NCBI GenBank assembly: GCA_026770025.1
Contig: JAMXDE010000030.1
Location: 344,001-408,000, forward strand
Origin: Craspedostauros australis
Taxonomy: Eukaryota > Bacillariophyta > Bacillariophyceae > Mastogloiales > Achnanthaceae
DNA: 64,000 nt
Reading direction: 5' to 3'
Positions 46,387-57,717 of the stretch are shown in pieces (the stretch's first letter is position 1; each line of letters starts with the position of its first letter). The notes below the pieces were generated by a model, which searched no databases, was not told the DNA's origin, and worked only from the letters and a program-made list of their open reading frames with translations. The translations under genes and the position numbers were made by a program.

Positions 46387-47580
46387 GCTACTACGACACA
46401 AGATCTGCTCGCAACGCTCAAGCTCATCGAGAAGACGCTTCTGGTCAATCCTGATCCTTCTCATTTGTGGAATCACAGGAGGGAGGCCACCTTGCAGTTG
46501 TCCAAGGCAACGATGGCGCTGTCAGATGAGCTCAAGCTCACGCAAGCGGCTTTGCAGAATGTAAACCCAAAGGCCTACGCTGCCTGGTTTCACCGCAAAT
46601 GGACCATCCAGCAGCAGTTCGACACTTGCGCACTCCCCAATTCGTCTTCTGTGCAGCACAGATTCGCGATGGAACAACCCTTCGACCAAGTCCTGCGTGA
46701 TGAAATCAGCCTCACAAGCCACTTCTTGTCGTTGGACGAGCGCAACTTTCACTGTTGGAATTACCGCAGGTTCCTCGTCTCCATGACCGGCATGCTCATC
46801 TTGGCGGCACATCAACAGCCTGCTCTCGGCGAAAGTGGCGCGGACCAATGGCAAATGTCTGGATGTGATGGAGAATGGGCATTCCTCAAAGTGTTGACGT
46901 CATCGTTGTCGCCGTCGACGGCGGTTTCATCAACTGATGCTGACATCCATCTCAACACTCATCTGGCCGGAGTCCAGATCGGTCGCAGCAACGCTGGTGC
47001 CAGCACCAACAGCAACAGTGCTACCGTGCCAACCATGTCACAAGACGCAACGGAGCGACGGCCATCTGCTGAGGCTGAGGCTGAGGTTGGAATTGCTGCG
47101 GTTGATCAGCTCTGGGAGCTCGTGGAATCGGAATGGCAATTCGCCGTCCACAAAATCGAGAAGAACTTTTCCAACGGGTCCGCATTCTTCTACCGCAGCC
47201 AGCTTCTTCCATTCATCGTCCGTCGTCGGCTGCAGATAGATCCGGATGCTCTGATCGGCTCTGTGGAGGAAGAACTCGCGGTGATCGAGGGCGCCGTCTT
47301 TGTCGAACCAGATGACCAGACCGCTTGGTGGTATCACGCGTTCTTGCTGGAGTGGATTCCAGATCTGTCTGTGTTCCACGACCGTCTGCTGGGGCAGGCG
47401 GAGTCGTTGCGAGACCTGTTGTCAGACTCGCCGGACAATAAGTGGGTGCTCCTCGGTTTGCATCGGGTGCTAGACGCCCTCCTCACAGGAGAAGAGGAAC
47501 GGCGCGAAATCTTGCAAAAGCTCCAGGAGATCGACCCGGATCGAGCAGCACGTTATCGGAATATGCAAGCGCAGGCCTGA
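46156..47580 (+). CDS. Rab geranylgeranyltransferase alpha subunit
   Basis: 474 aa, intronless, starting MHGKKREEYKARFRNP, the standard N-terminus of RGGTA. Several protein prenyltransferase alpha (PPTA) repeats are seen: DPSHLWNHRREA, NPKAYAAWFHRKW, DERNFHCWNYRRFLV, KNFSNGSAFFYRSQLLP and DQTAWWYHAFLLE. The subunit forms a dimer with RGGTB and, with Rab escort protein, adds geranylgeranyl groups to the C-terminal cysteines of Rab GTPases. A Thr tract (about 65-82) from a CGA/ACG trinucleotide repeat lies between the first helix and the repeats, and a Ser/Asn-rich insertion (about 245-305) splits the repeat array. No Ig-like or leucine-rich repeat domain is present, as in yeast-type subunits. 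Confidence 0.9.
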
Positions 47581-48216
47581 GCGAGTGAGTGAGTGCGTGC
47601 GTGAGCAGATCGGAATGGCACGGCATGGAATGCGCGGAGAGTGCAGATACTTTGAGCTGTTCGACTGGCACGAGCTACTTCGCTTTGTTCTAGACTACGC
47701 ACCGTACTCCTCGTCGTGCAGAGGAATACAATGATACATATCTAGATATGTGTGTGTGTGTTTCTTTGGAGTGTACTCTCACACTTCACTCTGGAGCAAG
47801 AGAGTCGAATATAATGGAGCAGAGTGGAGGATGCAACGTTTTTTATGGCACAGGAGAGCACCCGCGCCGAAGTGTCCTGACCACACGCGGCAGAATGCCA
47901 TGATGTAGTATTATGGTATTGTAGCCAAATTGCCCTGGCTTCCGTCAATAAACGGTGCCGTTTGGACGGTTGGAACGCCAGGTTCTCCTTTGGCTGCAGG
48001 CGTTAAATGCTGTTTTTGACTCTGGCAAAGCACAATGACACTATGGTGTTCGAGTCATGTGGGGAACTTCAGTTCGCGACATAGTATCAGATTTTGAAAT
48101 TGGAATCGGCAGTTGTTCCTTCAGTTCGAAACATCCTTGTTATTGACGCCATACATGGGATTGGCGGTCAGGTACGAGTACAGGACCAGAATGATGAAGC
48201 AAGTAGTATGTGTGAG

Positions 48217-48276
48217 TATGGTATGGTATGGTATGGTATGGTATGGTATGGTATGGTATGGTATGGTATGGTATGG
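48217..48276. repeat. (TATGG)n pentanucleotide repeat
   Basis: About 12 perfect head-to-tail copies, ending in a degenerate GGCATGCTATGG. The same GTATGG/CCATAC word recurs at other intergenic sites in the window. Confidence 0.93.
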
Positions 48277-48537
48277 CATGCTATGGTACTAATACGACAT
48301 CTCGTCCATGCACTTTGGGTCTGCGAAGCTGTGGGAGGTTTCCTGCCAGGCGTACCCATCATCGTAACATGTGTTTGGTGTGAAGTGGTACGGTCCGAGG
48401 AGGGTGGCCGTCCGATCACAAAACACCCTCAGGAACACAGCCACACACGCAGACGAACAAGAAAGAGAGAGAGAGAGATCGGAGCGCACGCCATGTTGAG
48501 TTTCGTTTCATTGGACTTCACAAGGCCACCGCCCTGG

Positions 48538-49023
48538 TCATTCGCTGCAATGAGACATCGAGAGCCGCGGACTGTGACCTGGGACACTTGACTCTCCGCA
48601 CATCAAGCCACCGTTCTGACTGGCGAAGCGGGACGAAATGGAGCATCGCAGATCTGAGATGGCGGAGGTGACCATGGCAGTGACTACGCACAGAGCGGCG
48701 GCGCCGACAATGAAGACAGGAAAGCAAGAGCTCGCGCACATGCACATGCACGCATGGAAGGCCACAGGGAGCAGCAGCAATGCACCCATCGCTCCCGCAG
48801 AATTGGATGGCTTCTTCCTTGCCGACCGTTGTGTTTGTCGGAGAGGTGATAGTGATGGCCATGGCCATGGCGATGGCGAGGGTACTGATGGCCGGCTCCT
48901 CGTTGGGTGAAGCGCACATTCGTGGCGAGATGGAACTGTGGGTGTCGTCGGGGACCATTTGATCGATCGCGGCTCTATCCAACGAATCGCGGGGAACACA
49001 CACATCCGCTCTTCGGTGGGCAC
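48538..49023 (-). CDS. Doubtful membrane protein fragment
   Basis: A minus-strand frame contains two adjacent hydrophobic stretches (GALLLLPVAFHACMCMC and FPVFIVGAAALCVVTAMVT), which could be membrane helices. The N-terminal part is Pro/Ser/Arg-rich and looks compositional, other frames are also open here, and no family is recognised. If real, the true gene probably uses another 5' exon. Confidence 0.22.
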   Translation of the reverse strand: MPTEERMCVFPAIRWIEPRSIKWSPTTPTVPSRHECALHPTRSRPSVPSPSPWPWPSLSPLRQTQRSARKKPSNSAGAMGALLLLPVAFHACMCMCASSCFPVFIVGAAALCVVTAMVTSAISDLRCSISSRFASQNGGLMCGESSVPGHSPRLSMSHCSE

Positions 49024-51518
49024 AGTCGTGATCGATCAAATGATCGTCGAGGATCCTTGCATTGCGAGCTCTACTCGTACGGTGAAGCCGTTTGCAACGG
49101 CGATGTTGATGGCAGTGTCGACTGTGAAATACACGAATGGAGAGCAACATCCGCGTAGCACGATGGTTGATACCAATGAACGGGATTCATCACAACTTCT
49201 CACCATGAATTCCATACGATGTCTCCACAGATGCTCGTGCGAAGATTGCTGATCACCTCGTCTTTGCTTTATTTTCTTTTCTCACGTGCGTCTCATCCTT
49301 CCATCTTCCCAAAGGATGGCGCGCATTGCTTTTTATCCTTCGTCAACAAATGCAAACGGCCATCAGGCTTGCAACATCGCCCAACATTGCCCAACAGCGC
49401 ACCGCACTGCATCGCATCGCATCAACAGATAGTAGCCTGAGTGAAAGGAACCAAAATATAGAGTATTGGAGTACTCTGGAAGAATAGCTTTCGTGTGGAA
49501 GACAAGCGCGCGAGAGATGACATCCCAACAAAACAGAAGAGAAAGCAGTAGAGTACCTCATGGCGTAACGCAATAGAAGAGCGAAAGTTAGAGGAGAGTC
49601 CTGGTGGATGTTACTGGTGGATGATGCTGCTGTGTGATGTTCAATGCTCTGCTACTGCGCTACATTTTTGTCGTAACAGCGACATGGTGCTGGAATGGGC
49701 GCCACAACAGAGCACACGGTGCAGCACACAACACAACATTACGCGCAGAGCATGAACAGACAAACGACGGTTGGGTCTCAGTGGGTCCCTTTTTCGGTTT
49801 TCAATTGGTTGTTGGTGAATCTTGCACGTCTGTGTGAGAAAATGAAACGTGTATACTTGCGTTCAAGACATGCTTATACATGTGGGTCGTGTATAATGCG
49901 GATATCGACCAAACTGACCTCTCCGCACATCCTCCCTGTTGGGAAGTAGTCGAGGTACACCCTTGGGTTGGGCACGGCGAGATGCCACTGATACACTGGT
50001 ACTATGCACGAACCATCTCAGCACTGTCATATAATACTATTATATAATATTCTATATTGCACACCTTTCCATCGTCGATTAGTGGCACTCTGCGCGTACT
50101 CTCGGCTCTGCGTGTGGGGATTCGTATGTCGTCACATCTGTCGCGTGCTGGGGTCTTGCAGACGTTGAGCGGACAATCTTTGTCATGCAACCATAGCACC
50201 TATTCTATTCTATTACATAATATTATAGAATACATGCAACTCTTCGTATCAGTGGTCTCTGCCCAACTCGGCTTGACCACATATTGATAGAATATAATAC
50301 ATATTCTACGAGGCTACTCTCCGCTCATACTCCCTTCGTGTAAACAACAAGAAGGAGGAACAAGAGCGGTGACGAAGACTCCAACGCGAACTGTTCTTGT
50401 TGGCATTGAAGATGATGGTCGCTTCCCTCACTCTTTTGGGAGAGCTGTTTGTGGTCGGCCTTGGCGGTCTTCATCATCATCGCGAATGAAAGGTGGAACA
50501 TCCACGCGTCGCCAAATTGCAAATGCAGACAGATTCGCCGCACTGTCGCCGCGGCACCCCTTTCTTCATCGTCATTGGCAACGAACCGCCATTGGCCCAC
50601 GTCGCCTCAATCGTCGCATTCGTGCGCTGACGATAGGCACGAGTATGGCGCTCTCTTTGGCTTGTGCAATCGAGCGGAACGAGCTACGTGAGAGCACAAG
50701 CAGGTTGAACTCCACATTGCTTTCGCGTGTGAAATTTCGCCTCGGTGCAATTGCGGCGATTTTCTGTTACGTCATTGGACAATGCTTTCGCCATAGTGAC
50801 GTTGTCGCGAAATTTCCGTCTTCGCAGTGGGAATCTCGTTGGACCTGCGAGCTCCTCGTGTCAACGAGAGGCCAATTGTTGCGCCTTTCACGGTTTGTCA
50901 GTGCGTGGTCGAACCACCGATGCACGCAATTGCGCTGGTGATGATAGCGTTCGCATTTTCGCACCAGTGCTGAAAGTGCAGACACCAACATGTCACAACA
51001 GACCAATGAAACTGGCCGGCTATGCCGCGGAACGTGACACTGTTGTTCTTCGCGTCTTCTGCGCCATTCCACGACTCCTCCGATGATTGGCGAAGCAGGC
51101 ATGGTCTGCACCTTGCATTTTCGTGATTGCGCTGTGCCGAACGAAAAGAGGAAGAGCGGATTGGTCTTGGTGTCAACCGCGACTGACTGCGGTGATGGCG
51201 TGGAAGAATCTCCGCTGACCGCTGACTGCTGACTGCTGACTGCTGACTTATTCCTCCGCAGCGGCCCAAGTTTGCATTTGCGTCTCACGAATTCGTGTTT
51301 GTTTTCGTGTTTGGTTTTTGGTGTTTGTCGGCATGTCGCTGAGGACCTCAGTCAACACACTCTGGGCAAAGAGGCCTGCATCACACTGTCCCGTTTGGCT
51401 TCCGCCAGAGGAGAGTATCTTCAGCTCATAAACCAAAAATCGCAACAGCCAACACAGCAACCAACCAACCAAACACCCCAACCACCCCAACAACCACCAC
51501 TCAAGAAAACAATACATC

Positions 51519-52406
51519 ATGGCTCCACGTCCAAACCGCTCCAACATTGCCGGCCTGGCACAGATCGTGCCACAGCTTGATGTGTCTCCGTTCGCCCCAC
51601 TCACAAACGCAAAGGTAGCGCCATCGGCGCCCGCCGCACCAAGCGCTCCAGCCCCGCTCACTTCCACCGAGTCTTCCTCGTACTGGGATTGGGAGGAGAC
51701 CACCGCAACTCCCCTCGATGTGCTCTCCACAGACAACATCGAGGCCAACCTCGTGCGTGACGCGAACAACTTGCAACAGCACATCAGCGAGGCAATCCCC
51801 AGCAATGACTCCTACTGGGCAGAGCGCACCATCCCACAGCACAAGGAACCATCCCAGGAAGACTCCTACTGGCACTGGTCCAGCGAGGTGGTGGACAAGA
51901 AGCAATCGCTTCTCGACTCCATTATGGAGGCAGACGCCGCGCGCACAGCAACCAGCGCTGACAGCATGATCCACAACATGAGCTACGAGAGCTCCTGCGA
52001 GCCAGTCCAGGTTGATGCACGCAAGCCACAGCACGACACCTACTGGACATGGGATTCGCGAGTTGTCGCCGCGCACGTCACGGAGGGCAGCGCCGCAGAC
52101 AACGACGAGTACTGGCACTGGTCTGCCCAACACAAGGCAACCAAGACTGAAACCAACGCAGCCGTCATCCGGGCAATCCTGGCCATGGAGAAGGCTCGAC
52201 AGACGCTCTCCACCGCCGCGATCATCAACCAGCTCGAATCTAACTCCGCAACCGAGACCGCGCCACAAGCAGAAAGCGACAAGCCAGACACTTCCAGCTA
52301 CTGGGAGTGGTCCGAGCAGCTTGGCGATGCCTACTGGGACTCCAGAAAGCCCCAGCAGCAGGCAACAGTCATGGCTGGTACTGCAACAGGATACTGGGAC
52401 ATGTAA
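51519..52406 (+). CDS. YWxW-repeat protein of unknown function
   Basis: 295 aa, intronless, ATG at 51519 after an A/C-rich leader. It carries eight Tyr-Trp pairs at residues 55, 99, 117, 175, 198, 261, 272 and 292. Five of them are YWxW (YWDW, YWHW, YWTW, YWHW, YWEW), nearly always preceded by Ser/Asp/Glu and followed by Ser/Glu. The motifs are spaced 11-63 residues apart by Ala/Ser/Thr/Gln-rich, acidic linkers with some helix-forming stretches (AAVIRAILAMEKARQTLSTA). There is no signal peptide or membrane span, so it is probably cytosolic or nuclear. The last motif ends the protein (GYWDM). Codons are strongly biased (TAC TGG, CTC, AAG), suggesting high expression. I do not recognise a named family. 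Confidence 0.78.
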   Translation: MAPRPNRSNIAGLAQIVPQLDVSPFAPLTNAKVAPSAPAAPSAPAPLTSTESSSYWDWEETTATPLDVLSTDNIEANLVRDANNLQQHISEAIPSNDSYWAERTIPQHKEPSQEDSYWHWSSEVVDKKQSLLDSIMEADAARTATSADSMIHNMSYESSCEPVQVDARKPQHDTYWTWDSRVVAAHVTEGSAADNDEYWHWSAQHKATKTETNAAVIRAILAMEKARQTLSTAAIINQLESNSATETAPQAESDKPDTSSYWEWSEQLGDAYWDSRKPQQQATVMAGTATGYWDM

Positions 52407-52927
52407 GGAGCGCCAGCGCCTTGCCATGAGCTTCCCTCTCGCAACAACAATAAGCAGCCGTAGGCAACAGCAACTGAAAACAATAGAGATGCTAGCGTTA
52501 GCCCACACACTTTGACTCCGTATTTGCACTTTCTCGTGTGACCTGGGTTGGTTCAATCTAGTTTCCTGGTAGTGGCGCCCAACGCTACATTGCGCGCCCG
52601 AAACGTGAGCCAAACCATCGAGTCGCGAGAAGAATCGAATCGCGCGCGTGGACAAGGAGAGACGGAATCAGCGACACGATGACCGAGACATCACGAATGA
52701 CGATTCGCGGCCAAAGCCGAGCAACTCAGCGATTTCGTTTCTTGGGCGCCATCGTACAGTGTCATACCGCACGCACACAAGTATCATAGCTCCTGGATTA
52801 TGGTATGTACAGACACTCGTACCATACCATACAAGAACCGCCCAGCAACATCACGAGTGAGGTTGGCACAGAGTAGAGAGCAGCTCGCCATCGTACACAC
52901 TGCTCTAGGAGGGTTTGTGGACATTTG
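52407..52927. other. Intergenic region before VHL-PUB gene
   Basis: About 520 bp; holds GTATGG/CCATAC and ACTCGTAC words near 52797-52830. No gene seen. Confidence 0.55.
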
Positions 52928-54547
52928 ATGATTGGAACGCCATCGACATCGACAACGACAACGACATCGACATCAGCGATGGCATCAACACCTGCGTGGG
53001 CTGATACAGCAGAGCAATGGTTCGGGAGAATCGTTGTGACGTTGTGCATCTTCATTGCATGGGAGTACCTCGTCAATGGGAACAACGTCATCGTCGGGAT
53101 CTTTGCGGGCAAGTCTGCAACCATCAAGCCGCGCTTGGCGACAAACAGTCGAACTGTCGACGATGTGAAACAATCGAACTCCGTCGATGCCGCAGAAGGT
53201 GAAGTGCTGCAACGGAATGGTGCTGCTGGGGCATCTGACAAGACGACGACAACGGATGCACCTACACCAACACCAACACCAACGCCAACGAAGACACCAG
53301 CACAACCAGCGGTAGCGGCAGCGCATCCGCGGCAACAAACAATGCGACAGCATGGAGACAGCAACCCTCCGATTCAACCCGAAACAAACAAAGCTGAGGG
53401 TGGAGGATTGGCAACGAAGAGTCATCTGGGTGCGGCACCACGAGCGACGAATGAAGTGGCGGACCGTGAGGCAACCGTGAACCCGGACCGAAAGACCGGA
53501 CCGACCCCAACAACCGAGACGAAGAAGAAATCGAAGACGCAACCGAAATCGAAAAGGGCTGGGTCCAATGCGACAAAGAAGACCGTGACTCAAGGACCAC
53601 CGCCATTCACTGCAACCACCAACGAATCTGCGGGCATGGGAGAATTCCAGTATTGGTACGATGTGGAAACGAGTCTGTTTCGGATCTACACTCTCTGTCG
53701 CACAGATGGGCAGGAGGTCATTCCACCCTACGTTCCGCACTCTTACAGAGGGACGGTTCAGGTGTTCGTCCACGTCACCAACAGCACCGACATCCCCATC
53801 CGCGTGTACTGGGTCGATTACTCCGGCAAGCACGTCTTCAAGGGAGACCTGCCCCGTGATGGCGGCGTGTGGACACAGACAACCTACATCGATCACCCGT
53901 GGGTGTTTGAGCACGCCGACACACAGGAAGTCCTCCTCCACTACATCCCGTACCGCGTCATTCCCACAACGCCAGAAGTTGCAACCGTGGCGGACGATGG
54001 ATTCACAGGGATGCACAAGTTTGAACTGTTGCCGCGATCTAACAACAACAACAACAACAACAGCAGCAATAGTACCAGCGGCAGTGGTGCCAATGGCAGT
54101 GATGAGCCATATCATGTGCGTATCAATGATCCAGTCCTTCCCTTCCCCGCATGTGAAACATTCTTCGATTCAACACTCGCGATCCATTGGACGCTGCAGC
54201 ACATGACCCGCATGGGCATGGATGACATCCAAATCGACACATTGCTCAAATACATATCCAACATCGTCAACGACCCTGCGAATACCAAGTACCGCCAAAT
54301 CCGCATCCGATCTCCCAAATTCAACTCCATCTGGATGTCTCCAGCGCGAGGCATTCTCTTGGCGATCGGGTTCACGGAGCACAGTGCCTACGTCGAATTG
54401 GGTTGCGGCACGATGGAATTGGACCGGGAGCGCGTGCAGGTTGCGGCCCTGGCAATCTACATGGTAATGAAATGGAAGGATGCGCAACAAACGTCGCATG
54501 GACAACAGCAACAGCAACAACAACAGCAACAACAACAGCAATACTAA
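52928..54547 (+). CDS. Membrane-anchored VHL-beta and PUB domain protein
   Basis: 539 aa, intronless. I start at the ATG at 52928 (the frame extends one codon further to a TTG). Order: a Thr/Ser-rich start; a hydrophobic helix (about 32-49, FGRIVVTLCIFIAWEYLV) that could anchor it; a long Lys/Thr/Pro-rich disordered linker (about 85-240); a VHL beta-domain (about 276-345: VQVFVHVTNS, IRVYWVDYSGKHVF, TYIDHPWVFEH); an Asn/Ser tract; a PUB domain (about 415-520: DTLLKYISNIVNDPANTKYR, QIRIRSPKFNSIW, GILLAIGFTE); and a C-terminal polyGln run from CAG/CAA repeats. In pVHL the beta domain reads hydroxyproline in a target; PUB domains bind the C-terminus of p97/VCP. No elongin-binding alpha domain (BC box) was found. 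The joint role is inferred: a p97-recruiting membrane protein with a VHL-type peptide-binding fold. Confidence 0.8.
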   Translation: MIGTPSTSTTTTTSTSAMASTPAWADTAEQWFGRIVVTLCIFIAWEYLVNGNNVIVGIFAGKSATIKPRLATNSRTVDDVKQSNSVDAAEGEVLQRNGAAGASDKTTTTDAPTPTPTPTPTKTPAQPAVAAAHPRQQTMRQHGDSNPPIQPETNKAEGGGLATKSHLGAAPRATNEVADREATVNPDRKTGPTPTTETKKKSKTQPKSKRAGSNATKKTVTQGPPPFTATTNESAGMGEFQYWYDVETSLFRIYTLCRTDGQEVIPPYVPHSYRGTVQVFVHVTNSTDIPIRVYWVDYSGKHVFKGDLPRDGGVWTQTTYIDHPWVFEHADTQEVLLHYIPYRVIPTTPEVATVADDGFTGMHKFELLPRSNNNNNNNSSNSTSGSGANGSDEPYHVRINDPVLPFPACETFFDSTLAIHWTLQHMTRMGMDDIQIDTLLKYISNIVNDPANTKYRQIRIRSPKFNSIWMSPARGILLAIGFTEHSAYVELGCGTMELDRERVQVAALAIYMVMKWKDAQQTSHGQQQQQQQQQQQQQY

Positions 54548-54834
54548 TAATAATACTCACAATGATTAAACCTATAATAGGGAATGCCCCGAGGCCTTTG
54601 GACTGGCCCGCGCACACCCTGTGGTCCTGGCTAGGTCGAGCATGATACAAACATGTGCACCCACCACGCACTCGTATCCAAAGGACACCCGCACTCGGTG
54701 CCCACGCCGTCGCCACGTGGGTCAAGTTACGGGCCTCCTGCCGCCCACCGGTCCTCCGCTAATCGTCCACCTTCGGCAGGGGTTGTGGCCACTGGACCCA
54801 CCAGGTTCCGGCCATCCTTGCAAGCACACTGCTA
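54548..54834. other. Short GC-rich segment before the truncated mariner copy
   Basis: The part from about 54650 to 54830 is visibly more GC-rich than its neighbours and has no recognised gene. Confidence 0.4.
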
Positions 54835-56789
54835 GCTGCACCAAATGTAAAATGGGTCACGATACGCTAGTTGTGGAGTTTTGGGGCAATGAGTCGTGAT
54901 AAAGTAGACTAAAATAGAGCACACCCAAAACCATCCAAACAACTGCTTATGGTGTTATATCTCAACAACACACCATTAAAAATTAAAAATAGACAGTGAA
55001 TTCGGACGCTTGGCTATCGCTTATTCTGAATATGGAAGTTAAATTTGTATGAACTTTATTTTTAATGTCGTTTTGGCTTGCTGTCAGTCAGGTGGTGGGT
55101 GCGAAAAATTCTCGATGGCACCATGCTGCCCTACCTTCAGCACCCATGATCATCATCATCATCCCTGGCATTTTCGCAATCTGCGCACCACATTGGATCC
55201 GGATACCCCCCATCTATCCACCCCATGAAGATTCTCCACGGATAGCCGCATCTCATACTCCAAACTGTCCCTGCACTGAAAAGCAGAAATTTTGAAAACA
55301 CGATTCCGACACGGATGCCGTTCGGATTTGGATCCGTATCTCGTCGATACGATCGTTGCAGCTCCTCCACATGCCCCTCATGCGTTCCCACATTCTCTGG
55401 CAACACACTGATGTGTTCAGAATGGGTTGGGAGTTCGTACCTCCAAAGGTACATCTCCATGTGATGATGGCACCATGGAGTTTTTCCGACACCCAAAAAA
55501 CCCCATTTTGTGTGCATCCCACCTTGAAGCCTCTTCCAGACAGTATCCGTGGAGAAGACTCCGCTCTGGTCATCTTGAGTTGATTCCGAACACATCTTGT
55601 ATGGGCGGCTTGGAGATTTGGGTGACTTGTCAATGGCACCCATCACCAGCGAAGTCACGTGATGTGTCCGCCGCCACCCACCAAAAAACTCTTGCCCTCA
55701 ACTTGTTTCTTGCGGAGGGCACCTTCCAGGCCACCCCGACCCTCAAACTTCGTGTGCATCTTCATCGTATCCTCTTGGATGCGTTTTGCCCATCAATTGT
55801 CGTTGGAATGGCCTGTGCATTCCAGGCAGAGACCATATCCAACGAGCAGATGTTCCTCCGAATCGTGTTGTTTGCGCGTGGGCCTGCCACGGCCCCAAAT
55901 CAACCAAGATGGCATCCCCCTCTCGCTCATCCACCAAGATTTACATGGCGGTTCCGCCTATGCCCTCGGATCTTGCACTGGACCGCTGGTTGCCGCAGTG
56001 CCGATGATGCCGTTCGACGGCGCTTGAGGAGTTTTGTTGTGTTTCTCCATTGTCGTGTTGTTGTGTTGTGTTTGGTGTTCTCAAACAGTTTTTGCTGTTG
56101 GGGGCCATGGAGATTAACCACAAATCTACCGAATGTGCCAACCAATGCGAACACTTTGCGAGTCCCGAATTGCGCCTCCATTCCACAACAACAAAACTGA
56201 CCTCACAAAGTGGACAACGGAAACACTGCGCATCTGGGACGAGCTGCTGTTGATTCTCTGCTGCTTGTAGTTATTGCTTGTACAACAATGTAGAATGACT
56301 ATGACCCTCCACATGGGCGAGAGCGGACGATACGATGCACCTTGTGACCGTCCTCCAATGTTGCCCATGCCCCCTGTGATGCGCTGCGCCGTGCTGTGCG
56401 TCGATGGCTGGTGATGCGATGCGCTGTGTCGCTGTCCTCGTGTTTCTGGTGTGTGTTGCGACGCGCCTTTCAACTCAACTGCAGCCTCCATCAACACAGC
56501 ACACAACATCCTGCAATCACTGTACTCTTCACCTTGCAAGCATGATGCTCGCTGGTGACTGTGTAAAGGTGGCACCCCACCAACGCTCAGGTGGCAAGAT
56601 CCGTGACCTGGGCGTATGTCATGTTGAGTTTGCAATGAAGCAGACCACGGACGGAGCTACAGTCAAACGCGATGGGCCTCTTGCACCAGGAGAGGCGGCA
56701 ATGGTCATGGTGACCCCCAGTGATGGGGCAGGGCCGAATGTACGTTGTTCGTGAGAATCTGTGCACGCCACACAGCCTCACTACCTTCG
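54835..56789 (+). mobile_element. Truncated second copy of the mariner-like element
   Basis: Starts after a TA at 54833-54834 with a left TIR (AATGTAAAATGGGTCACGAT) and matches 37867 to about 39810 of the complete element throughout, with scattered substitutions and short indels. It breaks off abruptly near 56789, inside the transposase coding region. No right TIR is found nearby, so it cannot move on its own. Confidence 0.85.
56542..56789 (+). pseudogene. 5' remnant of mariner-like transposase gene
   Basis: Corresponds to the first ~75 codons of the intact ORF at 39580 (shared DGATVKRDGPLAPGE). A frame disruption after MVMVTP leads to a stop at 56754, and homology ends near 56789. Confidence 0.85.
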
Positions 56790-57717
56790 TGATAAAACGA
56801 TAATGAAAACGAGGTGAACTTACTGAACGCCGAAGGGTGATCAATCCGTGGTATTGCAGTAGGTTGGTGAGTTTGGGAGTGATAGTGTGTCTTAGTCTTT
56901 AGAGCTGATACAAATCCAAATGAGACTTTCAAAAGGATTGTCAGCATGTGATGTGCAGCATCCATTATAGTTGGATCTGCAACATCTCTATTAGTAGTAA
57001 CATAGTGGAGCGTTGAGTCTCCGTACGTGCAATCATCGCGGTGTCGATGTTGCCATTTCCGAGAGGAGACATCAATTTCGTGACGGTCGGAGAGAGAGTT
57101 TGTTGTTCACTCTCTTCCGATCAATTTGGGGGAACAAGGTTCATCCAACGGTTTGACCCGATTGTCCGTTCAGGACAGGTCATGTCATGCCCATAAGTGG
57201 CGTGGGATGGCACGATCGCCCAAACCCAAATTCAGCGGACACGCGACATCGTCTTAAGTAGAGCACGATTCGAGGGTGGGACCCCATCCCACCGACATCG
57301 AGTCACGCTTCAATCCCGCTCAAACTCTGAGCAGTCGGCCATTTGACTAACTAGACTAAATCTTAACACGACTAATAGGAATACTAGTTTGAGCTAATAG
57401 TTTGCATGGTGAATATGTGTACAACATTGCCATTCACACTGTTCATTCTGCTCCCATTCATTCAGATGATCCATCAATAGTCATAAAATTGCAAAGCTTT
57501 CACATTACAACCAAATACTTTCACAAACAAACAAATTTCCTTTCAGCCTACGTTCCTTTTGTACACCCCGACATCACACGATTTTCTCTTGAAGTCGGTC
57601 CGGGTTACAACTTTGATTCCTTGTACAACAAGACAGAAGAAAACCAACATCACAAAGACTCCCTTTCACTACGCTCAATCAAGAACAACTTCGCCCTCTT
57701 TCTTTCAATCGCCTAAG
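56790..57717. other. Unassigned sequence that truncates the mariner copy
   Basis: No gene recognised. The left edge is the breakpoint of the mariner copy, so this may be the end of another inserted element. A short 104-codon frame at 57402-57716 has no supporting motif. Confidence 0.45.

Larger units (their letters stand above)
47581..51518. other. 3.9-kb region with microsatellites and no secure gene
   Basis: Contains the TATGG pentanucleotide repeat at about 48217-48276, AT-rich tracts at about 50028-50055 and 50200-50305, and a CTGACTG-type tandem repeat at about 51215-51248. One coding-like block (48538-49023, minus) is listed as doubtful. The right end holds the promoter and A/C-rich leader of the YWxW gene. 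Confidence 0.5.

Noticed and set aside
51501-52655. 384-codon minus-strand ORF opposite the YWxW gene
   Set aside because: Antisense shadow; the plus strand has the ATG context, codon bias and repeated motif.
52985-54115. 376-codon minus-strand ORF opposite the VHL-PUB gene
   Set aside because: Antisense shadow with Cys/Arg-rich composition and no motif; the plus frame carries the domains.
57180-57330. A tRNA gene or LTR suspected from a GATTCGAGGG block
   Set aside because: No cloverleaf pairing or acceptor stem could be drawn, and no TG...CA boundaries with a matching partner were found.
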